Shown: positions 55,801 to 64,000 of the stretch, piece by piece
Layout of the letters: every line of letters begins with the position of its first letter
Numbering within the stretch: the first letter of the stretch is position 1
NCBI GenBank assembly: GCA_964020155.1
Contig: OZ026558.1
Span: 3,062,574-3,126,573 of the forward strand
DNA: 64,000 bases
DNA from: Chondrilla cf. caribensis
Lineage: Eukaryota; Porifera; Demospongiae; Chondrillida; Chondrillidae
Direction: 5' to 3'
Notes under the pieces: generated by a model
What the model was told of the DNA's origin: nothing
Seen by the model: only the letters and a program-made list of their open reading frames with translations
Databases searched by the model: none
Position numbers and translations under genes: made by a program

Positions 55801-58800
55801 AGGCAACTGTATGTATTTCTATTCAGTACACAAACTAACACAGACAAATAATATCATTGGAATTGGAATTGGAACTGGAATTCTTATTTAAACTGGGGTA
55901 ACCACTAGCCTGAAAGGCTACTACAAAGGTGCCCCGACATATGTACAACAAAAACAAAAACAGACAAAACAAAACAATAAACATTAGTACGTATATGCAC
56001 ATATGTAAATGTAAGTGCATATACGTACATAAGCATGTGTACATACGTACATATGTATGTATTGTAGGTACATCTGTAGCATATAGAATAAAAAGAATGA
56101 AATTAAACTCACTCAATAACGACTAATCGATGAATACAAAGGTGTGTTCCTGGTCCCATATCCAAAGAGCAGCCGACAGTAGAGTAGGCAATTGGGGAAG
56201 ACATTCTTGGAAAAAGTATGAGTGATCCGCGCTTGGTGATGGCTACCACGAAGAGTCCATCACTGGTCCACTTCATGTCTGCGATCCACCAAGTCCTAAA
56301 AACAACAAAATGCAAGACATTGAGCTACTGGTAAAAGTATTCATACGTATATTCATACAATACATACATGCATACATACATACGTACATACATGTACACT
56401 GTGAATATTCGTTTATCCGCCGCAATTTGTTTTCAAAGAATATGGTGGATTAAAGAGTTTAGCGGATTAACTCTTAACTTAGTTCTTTGGTACATTATAT
56501 TGGTACTGGGAAATTGTGGCAGATTAAAAAGTTTGGCAGATAAAGCGGTGGCGGATAAATAAGAATTCACTGTATGCATCAGTACATACTTTGGATTCAA
56601 CATGGTCTGGTTGGACACAGTAGTTGCTATGCACATATGCAAAATGATTAAATAACCTCCGTAGAGCATGGGGGGTTACTCTATAGATAGTACAGGTACA
56701 TATGTGCAGTACTGACTGAATGTGATAACACCGCCAACATGCAGTAATCTCTCATGTGTGTGCACTACGAAAAATACATGTGTGATTATGTGTACTGTAC
56801 ATAAGGTTGCTTTATGTCAAGCAAATGAATTACACTCAAATGTACGTACTGGTGAATTGGGGCACAAATAGGTAAGTTTGATTATTTTATGAAATAAACA
56901 GTGTAAATATGTACTTACGTATGTTCATATGCACACATATAACAGGCATGTATAAATACCTACCGTGCCTACTGTGTATGCCCTACATATAGTAATACAG
57001 TACATAGACACCCTACAAACCTTCCCATATGTTCCTTTGTGTTTCTGTAAACTGAATGTACAGAGACTGCTTCACTGGCCGAATTGATAAACACCAGTTT
57101 GCAACTACTGGTGGTTCTCCCATTGACAGCCAAAGCAGCAATTCTCCCTTCTCTGCTGAGTGACAATACGTAACACTTCTTCTGTTTCAACCACACAGAT
57201 GGATTGCCAGTTAGAGACTCCAAGGAATACGTGGACGTCTTCCAAACAACACAAGGGGCATTAGCTACATTGATACATTCAAACAAATCCAATAAGAACA
57301 TCAGGGAATGGTCAAAGCAGTTACACAAACGTATGCATGTGCACATGTACATACGTAAACATATACAGTATGTATGTTCATATATATATGTACATATAAA
57401 TACATATGAGACACAATTTACATACGTACCTGCAGCAAGGGGAAACTCCGAATTACCAATGGTTATTGAACTAGGTAGAGTTTCCAAAGCAGCGGGTACG
57501 TCTGGGTACTGTCTGGTCAGCTGTAACCTTATTCGAGTAACACTCAATTTCCTCCCATCATCTGAAGTAGATGCCACAAATACTACCCAAAATGGATGAT
57601 GCCTCTACAGGGTTAACAAGAACAATGTTAGTAACACCAGTCGAACACCAGTTCAGTACACACAGAGAGTTGAGAAAAAGGTTTCATAAACAGTATTGTA
57701 AACAATTAATAATGACAGCTGGGTGGGTATATATCTTTGTTCGTCTTCTTAAACTCAGGACAAGATACAATGCCACAACAAATGCCATTATCTCCACAAA
57801 CAATACATACAACAGTCACCTTGTCGTCAGTAACAAAGGCTGCGTCTACAGCAGATCCTTTTGATAGCCCAGTGTTGGGCTCAAATGCTGTGCTAATGTC
57901 AACAGTGCTCCAAGAGTAACCTACACAGCAGAGTATACGTACACAATACAGCAATAGCAAATGACACATGATACATGTATATATGTACATAGGTATGTAC
58001 GTACGTATGTATGTACACATATAAGTATGTATGTATGCATGTATGTATGTATGTACTCAGTAAACAGAACAGTATTCAATTTTGGTACTCAACGATATCA
58101 TATATCAAAGGTACTACCCGGGCAATAACCTCAAAGTACTCTCGGCATTTAACATTCACAAAGCAGCCTTCAATACAGGAGTAACCAGGAAATTATCGCT
58201 GATTTTTGTTGGATTGGATCATATTGATTATGATTTGTTAAGTATTAATGTTGGAATTATCACTAAAATGTACGTACCTTGCTCTCCATTGCTTTTCATC
58301 CCTACACACAAGACGTGTCCACTGGCGATCATGACAGTTGCAGAATTATCACTGATGAAAACTCGAGTGCCTATTACAAAGAAAGGAATAATTTTAATCA
58401 TAACATGTATGACATATTTCACGGTTTTGTATCAAAAGGTTGTAATCATACAAGAACACCATACGTGGGCTGTGCTTCTTATTATCATCTTGGACATACA
58501 TACATGGTACTACAGTATTGATCAGTGGTGACAGAAGTTACAAAGAAACTTAAATAGAGTATTTCATAGACTAACATAAACTACACTGCAATGGATAGTG
58601 ACTTGGTGGTACTGTATGCGATACAGATACTGGCATTCAACTTTTATCACACTGACTCAACATTCAATTCACATTCCCATATAAAAATACTACATACGTA
58701 CATTTACTGCTGTTCTTCCTCAATTCTGTTGTAGACATAGGACTGTCTGACACTTGAAATCCTTCTTTACTTGTAATATCTCGATAAATGATGCAACCAT

Positions 58801-60304
58801 TGTCCAATACCCCACAAATGTAAATCCCTGGATAGGGAGGGCAATGAGAAAATATTTGACATGAACTTGCAGCAATCCAATAATTGCAATGGCTGTTGAT
58901 ATGTGATGCAATTGTATTTGGTATGTCAATGTATGTGTGTAAGATGTACTGTATACTACATATACACAATACACATAATACGTGGTGAGTAGATTAGTGT
59001 TGGGCAGCATTGATAAATGCATCCCAACAAGATATTTGAACAAGTCTGTACGATATTGGATATTGCATTAACATAAATTTTGTTTCAACAGGTCATCACT
59101 TTAAATTGTGCCTATCCAATATTTCAGACATGTTATCATTAAATCTAGTGTGAGCCACTGAAAGTTACAAAGGATTATTTATTGTTATTCCAGCAAACAA
59201 GTATGTACGTTTCTCTTATATTTCAATGTTATCATTCAATAATCATGATAATTGTGATACTCACAACAGACAATAATAATTATTATGTGCAAGACTTAGG
59301 ATCCCTGTTTTGTACACAATTTTGTTCACAGTGTAATTCTTTTGACTAGCAAATAAGCAGCATTGAAATTCACAATGCTAAACTTTGAGGATAACTACAG
59401 TGTTCAACTGGTAATGTCCCCGTTAGCTATACGACTACCACCTAACAGCAAACTCAGTCACTTGTGTGCTGGTTTTCACCAGTGCTAGGAATCAAATAGT
59501 GCTCTTACCCCTACTTTCACATTACCCCCTCTTAATAGCCATATCCTTCAGAAAGAAACCTTGCATGTGCATGCTATTTTTTCAATTGGTTGTCATGTAT
59601 ATAGCCAGTGTTTCCCCCAGAAAAAAAAATAAAGGGGAGGGGGGGGAGGGGGTCACTATGAATGTTTTGATGTGTAATTATCAATATTGCTTTAACACTT
59701 AACACGATAATATTATAAATCTTTATTCTAACAACAAGTTGTTGTCACAGAACAGACTATAAAGGGGGGAGCGCCCTGGTACACTCCTTTGGGGGAAACC
59801 CTGACATACGTAGCATAGGCTACTCTAGTATGGGCGAATTTTATATTGTACGTATACAAACATGCAGTTACTGGCAGAATTATAAATTCTTACGGGGAAA
59901 CAGATAAGCATACTGCACATACAAAATCGTAGGTTAATCAAAACGATCCAATTCATCTGATATCTATGGGCCAACCGTGAAAACACAGTCACAATACAAA
60001 TTGGCGCCTACCATTCGGTGATGCACCAAAAGTCATCAGAGAAGATCGTTCTTTGATTCGCGGTGATACTCTCTGTACTTTACCATTCTTCAGGTTTAGA
60101 GTTTCAATGCGTGTTCCTTCAAGGAGGTAAACACTCTGTGTACATGTGTTCTGTGCAAAGGTAAATATACGTATACGTATTTTTCATTTCAGGTGTAGAT
60201 TTCGTTGCCGTGTATGTATAACAATTTACCTCTGCTAACCACCAATAGCTGCTACGTGGTTTCTTAGCCTTGATAGAAGTCGACGTTAGGATCTCAAGTT
60301 CCAT
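39700..60304 (-). CDS. CPLANE1: CPLANE1 homologue (Joubert syndrome 17 ciliogenesis effector), 25 exons
   Basis: Exons: 60304-60230, 60150-60012, 58827-58702, 58370-58278, 57920-57811, 57604-57430, 57264-57021, 56295-56113, 54423-52353, 51955-51852, 51576-51389, 50961-50831, 50444-49668, 49597-49449, 49077-48374, 48148-47724, 47428-47333, 46619-44552, 43856-43648, 43324-43098, 42519-42363, 41837-41800, 41364-41189, 40562-40465, 39795-39700. Total 8,859 nt, 2,952 residues plus TGA, every phase consistent; the human protein is about 3,200. Diagnostic matches: MELEILTSTSIKAKKP to MEIRLEILTSTSIKQKKP; WIADMKWTSDGLFVVAITKR to the SWTHDSLFLTCMLKR segment; AVELLLLAGRWLEAA; MVLSFLAELPPNELK. CPLANE1 scaffolds the CPLANE complex that recruits intraflagellar-transport proteins at the ciliary base, which implies a ciliated organism. 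Confidence 0.93.
42560..43075. repeat. Degenerate GAACACA/AAGTGAA simple array with a 46-bp minisatellite
   Basis: The intron between CPLANE1 exons 20 and 21 is filled with degenerate GAACACAGGTGAA-like units. Inside it, 42838-42940 holds about 2.5 tandem units containing CTCAAGTACATATATCCCAT and GGACAAACACCATCCCA. A shorter stretch of the same flavour is at 48180-48340. Confidence 0.65.
44034..44199. mobile_element. 166-bp pogo-like MITE in a CPLANE1 intron
   Basis: CAGCCAGACCTCTTTAC and inverted CAGTCAGACCTCTTTAC ends are each next to TA (44032-44033 and 44200-44201). Confidence 0.82.
44552..46619 (-). CDS. CPLANE1: CPLANE1 exon 18 (2.07 kb, Pro/Gln/Leu-rich)
   Basis: 689 codons. Leu/Pro motifs recur: LPLLSLPHPPEPTFQLIHPS, IPQLLQLGDEQSEQSFHFVQ, LPQLSFPEKLDELSSKPSFQ and LLNLPLQQLSPQLPQ. 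Similar short (F/L)QLL-type motifs occur in the long disordered stretch of human CPLANE1. The tail is Ser/Thr/Glu-rich (VKDIEEDEWSNTSDESE). The donor is GCAG|GTGAGT. Confidence 0.87.
47333..48148 (-). CDS. CPLANE1: CPLANE1 exons 16-17
   Basis: Exon 16 (48148-47724) ends with a basic helix, KDMRRIARSEWKKMFNKVSD. Exon 17 (47428-47333) reads GNHGQWLDPSDASVSEP. Phases 1/0 and 0/0. No domain is recognised. The acceptors are ACTACAG and TTTGTAG. Confidence 0.83.
48374..49597 (-). CDS. CPLANE1: CPLANE1 exons 14-15 (Gly/Asp-rich repeat region)
   Basis: Exon 14 (49597-49449) reads EFLDDNDMADGDTQEGS. Exon 15 (49077-48374) encodes tandem GGDTEDGD / GGDTRDGD units (about 48780-48905), then SGEIRGDGSDGGGSGSSGG and an acidic run with DDDDHDGKSEDD. 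The repeats are in frame and look disordered; no counterpart is obvious in vertebrate CPLANE1. Confidence 0.85.
48780..48905. repeat. In-frame tandem repeat in CPLANE1 exon 15
   Basis: Units of about 30-33 bp containing CCATCCCCATCC and GTGTCACCTCC encode Gly/Asp/Thr repeats on the minus strand. Confidence 0.8.
49668..51955 (-). CDS. CPLANE1: CPLANE1 exons 10-13
   Basis: Exon 10 (51955-51852) reads EFKIRQEITFFFLQFMSIL. Exon 11 (51576-51389) contains a poly-Pro stretch. Exon 12 (50961-50831) reads ESLSVDSHLLALVRECFLFL then WYLHTRDKAS. Exon 13 (50444-49668) reads NPEVLEDMVLSFLAELPPNE, matching IEELIQDIILSLIGELPPIK of human CPLANE1. For exon 12 the TTTGTAATAG acceptor inside a longer open frame is required by phase. 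Confidence 0.87.
52353..54423 (-). CDS. CPLANE1: CPLANE1 exon 9 (2.07 kb, alpha-helical scaffold)
   Basis: This single exon encodes 690 residues (about 382-1072). It opens with STKENIPATHETSSSSERDK then LPLILCSDGYLATVLQIPSS, equal to the human LPYLIISDGYMVTTLRFLDS. It includes SRAVELLLLAGRWLEAAMVC, equal to VEYALELLFIGGLFPEAVWL, and ends DLEPSDE at donor GAG|GTGAAT. It is mostly predicted helical, with no named domain. The acceptor (CATGTGTAG) rather than the upstream ATG starts the exon. Confidence 0.9.
54528..54666. repeat. Long-armed hairpin element (hinge family, copy 2)
   Basis: Arms of about 56 nt (54528-54584 and 54611-54666) are near-perfect inverted copies. The 26-nt loop contains CCGAGGGTGAAGCCCGAGGT (54591-54610), whose complement matches 18 of 20 bases of the loop at 15273-15292. 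Both elements also share GCGGATATAC in one arm. It lies in the intron before CPLANE1 exon 9. Confidence 0.85.
55183..55217. repeat. Small hairpin GGGGTATAT ... ATATACCCC
   Basis: A perfect 9-bp stem has a 17-nt loop, followed immediately by CGGTATATCGGGTATATACC, itself nearly palindromic. It is 0.5 kb from the large hairpin; a relation is possible but not shown. Confidence 0.55.
56113..60304 (-). CDS. CPLANE1: CPLANE1 exons 1-8 (N-terminal beta-propeller region)
   Basis: Residues 1-381. Exon 1 is MELEILTSTSIKAKKPRSSY then WWLAE. Exon 2 has SVYLLEGTRIETLNL. Exon 3 has IYICGVLDNGCIIYRD. Exon 4 has TRVFISDNSATVMIASGHVL. Exon 5 has AFVTDDKVTV and exon 6 FWVVFVASTSDDGRKLSV. Exon 7 has RIAALAVNGRTTSSCKLVFI and exon 8 WIADMKWTSDGLFVVAITKR then GSLILFPR. 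The WD-like blades match human CPLANE1 in order. The exon 5 donor (GTT|GTATGT at 57811) is inside a longer open frame; it was chosen because it restores similarity and phase. ATG 60304 aligns with the human start. Confidence 0.9.
56396..56572. mobile_element. Pogo-like MITE with TTTATCCGCC ends
   Basis: GTGAATATTCGTTTATCCGC at the left mirrors GCGGATAAATAAGAATTCAC then TGTA at the right. It has internal copies of the GGCGGATTAA motif. It lies in the intron between CPLANE1 exons 7 and 8. Confidence 0.7.
59606..59803. mobile_element. 198-bp hAT-type MITE inside duplication copy A
   Basis: CAGTGTTTCCCCCAGAAAAA at the left and CAGGGTTTCCCCCAAAGGAG (inverted) at the right are hAT-like ends. Flanks TATATAGC and, 3 nt beyond the right end, TACGTAGC resemble diverged copies of the target TACCTAGC, which is intact in copy B at 62142-62149. 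Confidence 0.8.
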
Positions 60305-60361
60305 TGAAAACCAGCGGACATTTCCACAGTAGTTAGTCCCATTCAAAATGGCGGGAAAGTC
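60304..60361 (-). promoter_or_regulatory. CPLANE1 proximal promoter with YY1/E2F-like motif
   Basis: AAAATGGCGGGAAA on the plus strand (about 60346-60359) lies 40 bp upstream of the CPLANE1 start and combines a YY1-type ATGGCG with an E2F-like GCGGGAAA. The duplicate promoter carries AAAATGGCCGGAAAA at the same place. Inferred by motif only. Confidence 0.4.
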
Positions 60362-60517
60362 ACACGGTTACGTATGTCCATGGACTCCGAGGAATAGAGC
60401 GAAACATCGCGTTAGGGGAAGAAATTTGGAATATTTTTGGCGATTTATCATTATTCAGCGAGAATATAAGCTCTTAAGACAACTAAACATCCATACATCG
60501 TATAACCTTTCAAGGTA
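60348..60517 (+). other. Possible divergent first exon (unconfirmed)
   Basis: An ATG in good context opens a frame beginning MAGKSHGYVCPWTPRNRAKH; a CAAG|GTACGT donor follows near 60515. No next exon or homologue was recognised. In the duplicate copy the equivalent frame changes after four residues, which argues against coding. A short divergent non-coding transcript is an alternative. Confidence 0.2.
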
Positions 60518-60561
60518 CGTAACAGTGCATGTTTGATAACGAGACACATCAGTGAAGTCGG

Positions 60562-61765
60562 TGTACTAGTACCTGTAATGGCTGGAGTTGATTTGATACG
60601 TAGTTTAGATGAGCTATGACGATTAAGATACAAGTATGTAGATGGTTGTTGTTCAATAGGAAGGTCTATCAGCCAAACTGCATTTCTGAAATTTTCATCA
60701 ATTCATCAAGTAATGTCAACCAGTCTTGCCAGCTCATACACATGAATGTGATCATCCAATCCCCTAAAGTGTGCATTTTATATGTGATAGTCAAACTGAT
60801 TCTGAAGTCATGTACTCTTAGGAGTAGCAACTTTTACAACTACCTTTTCTTCCCACACCAATCACAACATATTGTTCTACAGCCAGAATGATAAGAGGAA
60901 GGATGTACATGTGTCTGTGTTAATGTTGAACATGACGGTTGTATTATGCAAGTGTATGTATGTCGCCATCACAGCCAAGTGGACCATGCATGCTACCACT
61001 TCCACTAGTCTAACCCCCATACCCTATATCTCTAGCTCTAACCGATATTAGCAACAGGGTTGTTTGTCACAAGTTTGTTGTTCAGATTGAAATCACACAG
61101 TATATACTCATCCAAAAGAGTGTAAATCACTAAATATAATAGATAGGGTCATGACCATGATGACCATGATATGTTATCTTAGCATGATATTATATGCATT
61201 ATTTGAAATATTTGGTTTTAATAATAATGAAAGTATTGGCTCTAATAAGTAAATATATAAGTAGCATGAAATATTAGAGAATTTCCAGCAATTCTGTTCC
61301 AATGTTTGTTGAATTTAATTCACGATCAGTACACCATCAAACTGTGATGTCCTCATTTGTCTTTCGTAATTCATTATCACTTGTATGTGGATGAATGGAT
61401 GGAACATAATATATATACAGTATGAGTGTCTTATATTGTTGATAATCTTATGTGTAAGTGTAATATAAATACGTATCTGTGTGTATACTGTATGTATGTA
61501 TACATACGTATGTCTTTTACATGTTCATAGAAGTAGCCCTCATGATGGATGTGGCTTTACTTTTATCTGTACAGCAGGTGTGGGTTATATGTGTACTCAT
61601 ATGCTCATTTGCATGTATGCATGTATATATGGCATGGTATGGTACAACTATGAGTACATTTTACTATATGTATACATGGCTACGTAGTGTCATTTTGGAG
61701 CATAGTGCAGTAAATACATTTGTTTTCCAGAGAATTATGTACTTTATATATGTACGGGGCATTGA
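60562..61765. other. Spacer between duplication copies
   Basis: 1.2 kb of AT-rich sequence with no recognised gene. It contains the source copy (61484-61582) of a 99-bp segment repeated at 61862-61960. Confidence 0.6.
61484..61582. repeat. 99-bp direct repeat, first copy
   Basis: It appears identical to 61862-61960 (TATACTGTATGTATGTATAC ... TGTACAGCAGGTGTG). Confidence 0.9.
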
Positions 61766-62923
61766 AATTCACAACGCTAAGCTTCGAGGATAACTACAGT
61801 GTTCAACTGGTACTGTCCCTCTTAGCTATACGACCACCACCTGACAGTGAACTCAATCACTTATACTGTATGTATGTATACATACGTATGTCTTTTACAT
61901 GTTCATAGAAGTAGCCCTCATGATGGATGTGGCTTTACTTTTATCTGTACAGCAGGTGTGACTGTCCCTCTTAGCTATACGACCACCACCTGACAGTGAA
62001 CTCAATCACTTGTGTGCTGGTTTTCACCAGTGCTCGTAATTGAATGGTGTTATTGCCCTCATATTCACATTACCCCCTCTTGGCCATCCTTCAGAAAGAA
62101 ACATTGTATATACATGTTATGTTTTTCAATTGTTTGTCATGTACCTAGCATAGGCTACTCTAGTATGAGCGAATTTCATATTGGACTCTGTTAAACATGC
62201 AGTTACTGGCAGAATTATAAATTCATTCTTTCTTACGAGGAAACAGATATGTATACTGCACATACAAAATCGTAGGTTAATCAAAATGATCCAATTCATC
62301 TGCTATCTCTGGGCCAACCATGAAAACACAGTCACAAAACAAATTGGCGCCTACCATTCGGTGATGCACCAAAAGTCATCAGAGAAGATCTTTCTTTGAT
62401 TTGCGGTGATACTCTCTGTACTTTACCATTCTTCAGGTTTAGAGTTTCAATGCGTGTTCCTTCAAGGAGGTAAACACTCTGTGTACATGTGTTCTGTGCA
62501 AAGGTAAATGTATGTATACGTATTTTTCATTTCAGGTGTAGATTTTTCGTTGCTGTGTATGTATTTACCTCTGCTAACCACCAATAGCTGCTACATGGTT
62601 TCTTAGCCTTGATAGAAATCGACGTTAGGATCTCAAGTTCCATTGAAAACCAGCAGACATGTCCACAGTAGCTAGTCCCATTCAAAATGGCCGGAAAATG
62701 TAATTGCAGTCACAATATGTGCAGGTTACGTAATATCCATGGACTGCTGAGGAATAGAACATTGCGTTCGAGAAAGAAATGACCAATATTTTAGGCGATT
62801 TATCATTCAACAAGAATATAAGCTCTTAAGACAACTAAACATCCATACATCGTATAACTTTTCAAGGTGTGTAACAGTGCATGTTTGATAACGAGACTCA
62901 TCAGTGAAGTCCGTTGCCAGTGA
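61766..62923. repeat. Segmental duplication, copy B (upstream of CPLANE1)
   Basis: Direct duplicate of 59344-60561. It lacks the hAT element but has a 99-bp insertion (61862-61960) flanked by a 51-bp repeat (61812-61862 and 61961-62011). Similarity ends near GATAACGAGACTCATCAGTG. Confidence 0.9.
62355..62643 (-). pseudogene. Duplicated CPLANE1 exons 1 and 2 (alternative first exons or partial pseudogene)
   Basis: Exon 1' (62643-62569, 75 nt) and exon 2' (62493-62355, 139 nt) keep the exact lengths, ATG, splice sites and phases of CPLANE1 exons 1 and 2. There are no stops; only a few replacements are seen (Thr to Ile and Arg to Cys in exon 1', Arg to Gln in exon 2'). No copy of exon 3 or later exists upstream of the real gene. 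Because exon 2' ends in phase 1, it could splice directly to CPLANE1 exon 3, giving an alternative 5' end. Otherwise it is a young partial pseudogene. Confidence 0.75.
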
Positions 62924-63177
62924 ATACAGACCAGAATGGTGGATGGATGTTATTCCAGCATGTTCAAATTCATTTCATTGTTATGTACTTGGAGTATCCA
63001 ATCAATCAATCATTATTAAAGTGCATCACAACAGAAGGTGCTGGGGTATGGAAGGGTCCGAAGTAGCAATGTGTACGATACAATGATAAAATTAATTGAA
63101 TATAATGCAGAAGTAGACAATAAATATAAAATTATAATAATGGAATAAAAGATAGTAAATATAGGTTCTGCATAATA

Positions 63178-63488
63178 TTATGACCAAAAACAGGCACTGC
63201 ACATAGAGCTAATACAACACATAATACTGCTGTTGGACCACACTATGGATGGAATGAGCAGTCTGCTTCTGCACAGTTGTCCCTTTGCACATGTCTCATA
63301 GCCTGAGTGCAGTAAGTGGGGCTGACAGATGTGGTCCCACACAGGACACTGCAGTAGCCAGTGGCAGACATCTTCAACCTCTCCATTCTGACACTCTTTG
63401 CACCCTCCTCTTTTCACACCTTTCCACCTCCCAACCTCAATCTGAAATGCTGCTGTTCCTCCTCTCAACTTCATCAACATAGACCTCT
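63178..63488 (-). mobile_element. LINE fragment: C-terminal tail of a reverse transcriptase
   Basis: The minus-strand frame reads MLMKLRGGTAAFQIEVGRWK then GGCKECQNGEVEDVCHWLLQ and CPVWDHICQP. The C-X2-C-X9-H-X4-C arrangement after an LRGGT helix is the zinc-binding segment found downstream of the RT domain in non-LTR retrotransposons. A TGA three codons upstream of the first Met shows it is truncated or decayed. It is followed on its 3' side by an AT-rich stretch (63060-63175). Confidence 0.75.
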
Positions 63489-64000
63489 CTCATTTTTCTC
63501 TTACTCCTGCACATCTCGATTCTAGCTTTAAGTCAGCAATATCTTTGAAGTACAAGTAGTGGATTATTATCTACTGACTTTAACACCCTATAAAAGTCGC
63601 CGCTTGGCCGTGAAATCTTCGATTCTCCCAAACAGGGCAAGGCTTATCTTCCACGTTTCCGTGGTTATCTTCTAGGCATCAAAAATAGTTCTCGGTAGAA
63701 AGGACAGTGGTTAATAAGGGATTTTTGACCAGAATGGGTAATATTCATTTTTTGCCAATGTGCTAGAATTAGGCCTGTCATACCTTTTCTATTCGATACA
63801 GAAGGAACCAAGGGTATGCCCTTCACGAGAATATCCATTCCATTCAAGTGACCTTAGTTCATGAATGAACTCATGCCCGAACTTCAATCTGCACATGCAC
63901 ACGGAGGGTCCTAAGGTACCTCGGTATCATCATAGACACTCTGAACTAACGAATACACCACGTACACAGTATTATTGGGCGACTAGACTGCTGTGGCCGG
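63489..64000. other. Window end, unassigned
   Basis: A CCTATAAAAG motif near 63589 could be a plus-strand TATA box. A 60-codon minus frame (63665-63847) has no recognised similarity. Nothing further is supported before the window edge. Confidence 0.3.

Larger units (their letters stand above)
59344..60561. repeat. Segmental duplication, copy A (functional CPLANE1 5' end)
   Basis: Closely similar, in direct orientation, to 61766-62923. It includes part of intron 2, exons 2 and 1, and about 250 bp upstream. The main difference is a 198-bp hAT-type element present only here. Confidence 0.9.

Noticed and set aside
57706..57810. Extension of CPLANE1 exon 5 to CGIVSCPEFKKTNKD
   Set aside because: No usable donor follows; stopping at GTATGT (57810) restores both phase and similarity.
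63665..63847. 60-codon minus-strand frame near the window end
   Set aside because: No similarity recognised, no splice or promoter context, short.

Overview
The window is eukaryotic nuclear DNA with short, phase-consistent GT-AG introns. The gene content (a ciliary CPLANE1 homologue, an LKB1-interacting STK11IP homologue and an SH2-C1-RhoGAP chimaerin) points to an animal. The strong divergence from vertebrate sequences, the compact intergenic distances and the dense small DNA-transposon debris suggest an early-branching lineage such as a sponge; that placement is inference, not proof.

Layout. (1) 24-6895, minus strand: a 6-exon gene for a 976-residue acidic protein with one PH domain, flanked by 15-residue tandem repeats encoded by a 45-bp minisatellite in its first and last exons. 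(2) 6896-7351: a short divergent promoter with ETS- and YY1-like motifs. (3) 7352-28009, plus strand: STK11IP, 31 exons placed, about 1,084 codons, with one gap (8235-10454) where a further short exon is expected. (4) 28177-39034, plus strand: chimaerin, 17 exons, 562 residues, starting only 167 bp after the STK11IP stop. (5) 39700-60304, minus strand: CPLANE1, 25 exons, 2,952 residues, converging on chimaerin. (6) 60305-64000: a tandem duplication of the CPLANE1 5' end (promoter, exons 1 and 2, part of intron 2), then a LINE reverse-transcriptase tail.

Exon phases of the PH gene, chimaerin and CPLANE1 models sum to whole codon numbers and end at stop codons, which supports the models strongly. 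STK11IP is in phase throughout except across the stated gap.

Introns and spacers hold many small non-autonomous DNA transposons: a family with TA target duplications and CAGT-type ends, a GTGCTGGGCGATA-ended element, a 605-bp element with 21-bp inverted ends, a hAT-type element with a paralogous empty site, and two long-armed hairpins sharing a 20-bp hinge. Long (GT)n/(AC)n tracts and minisatellites are also common, as is a TACGTA/TACATACGTA background that overlaps the local splice-donor consensus.

No tRNA, rRNA, CRISPR, prokaryotic operon or defence system was seen. The four genes show no common pathway; CPLANE1 implies cilia, chimaerin Rac-GTPase regulation and STK11IP endosomal/LKB1-linked signalling.
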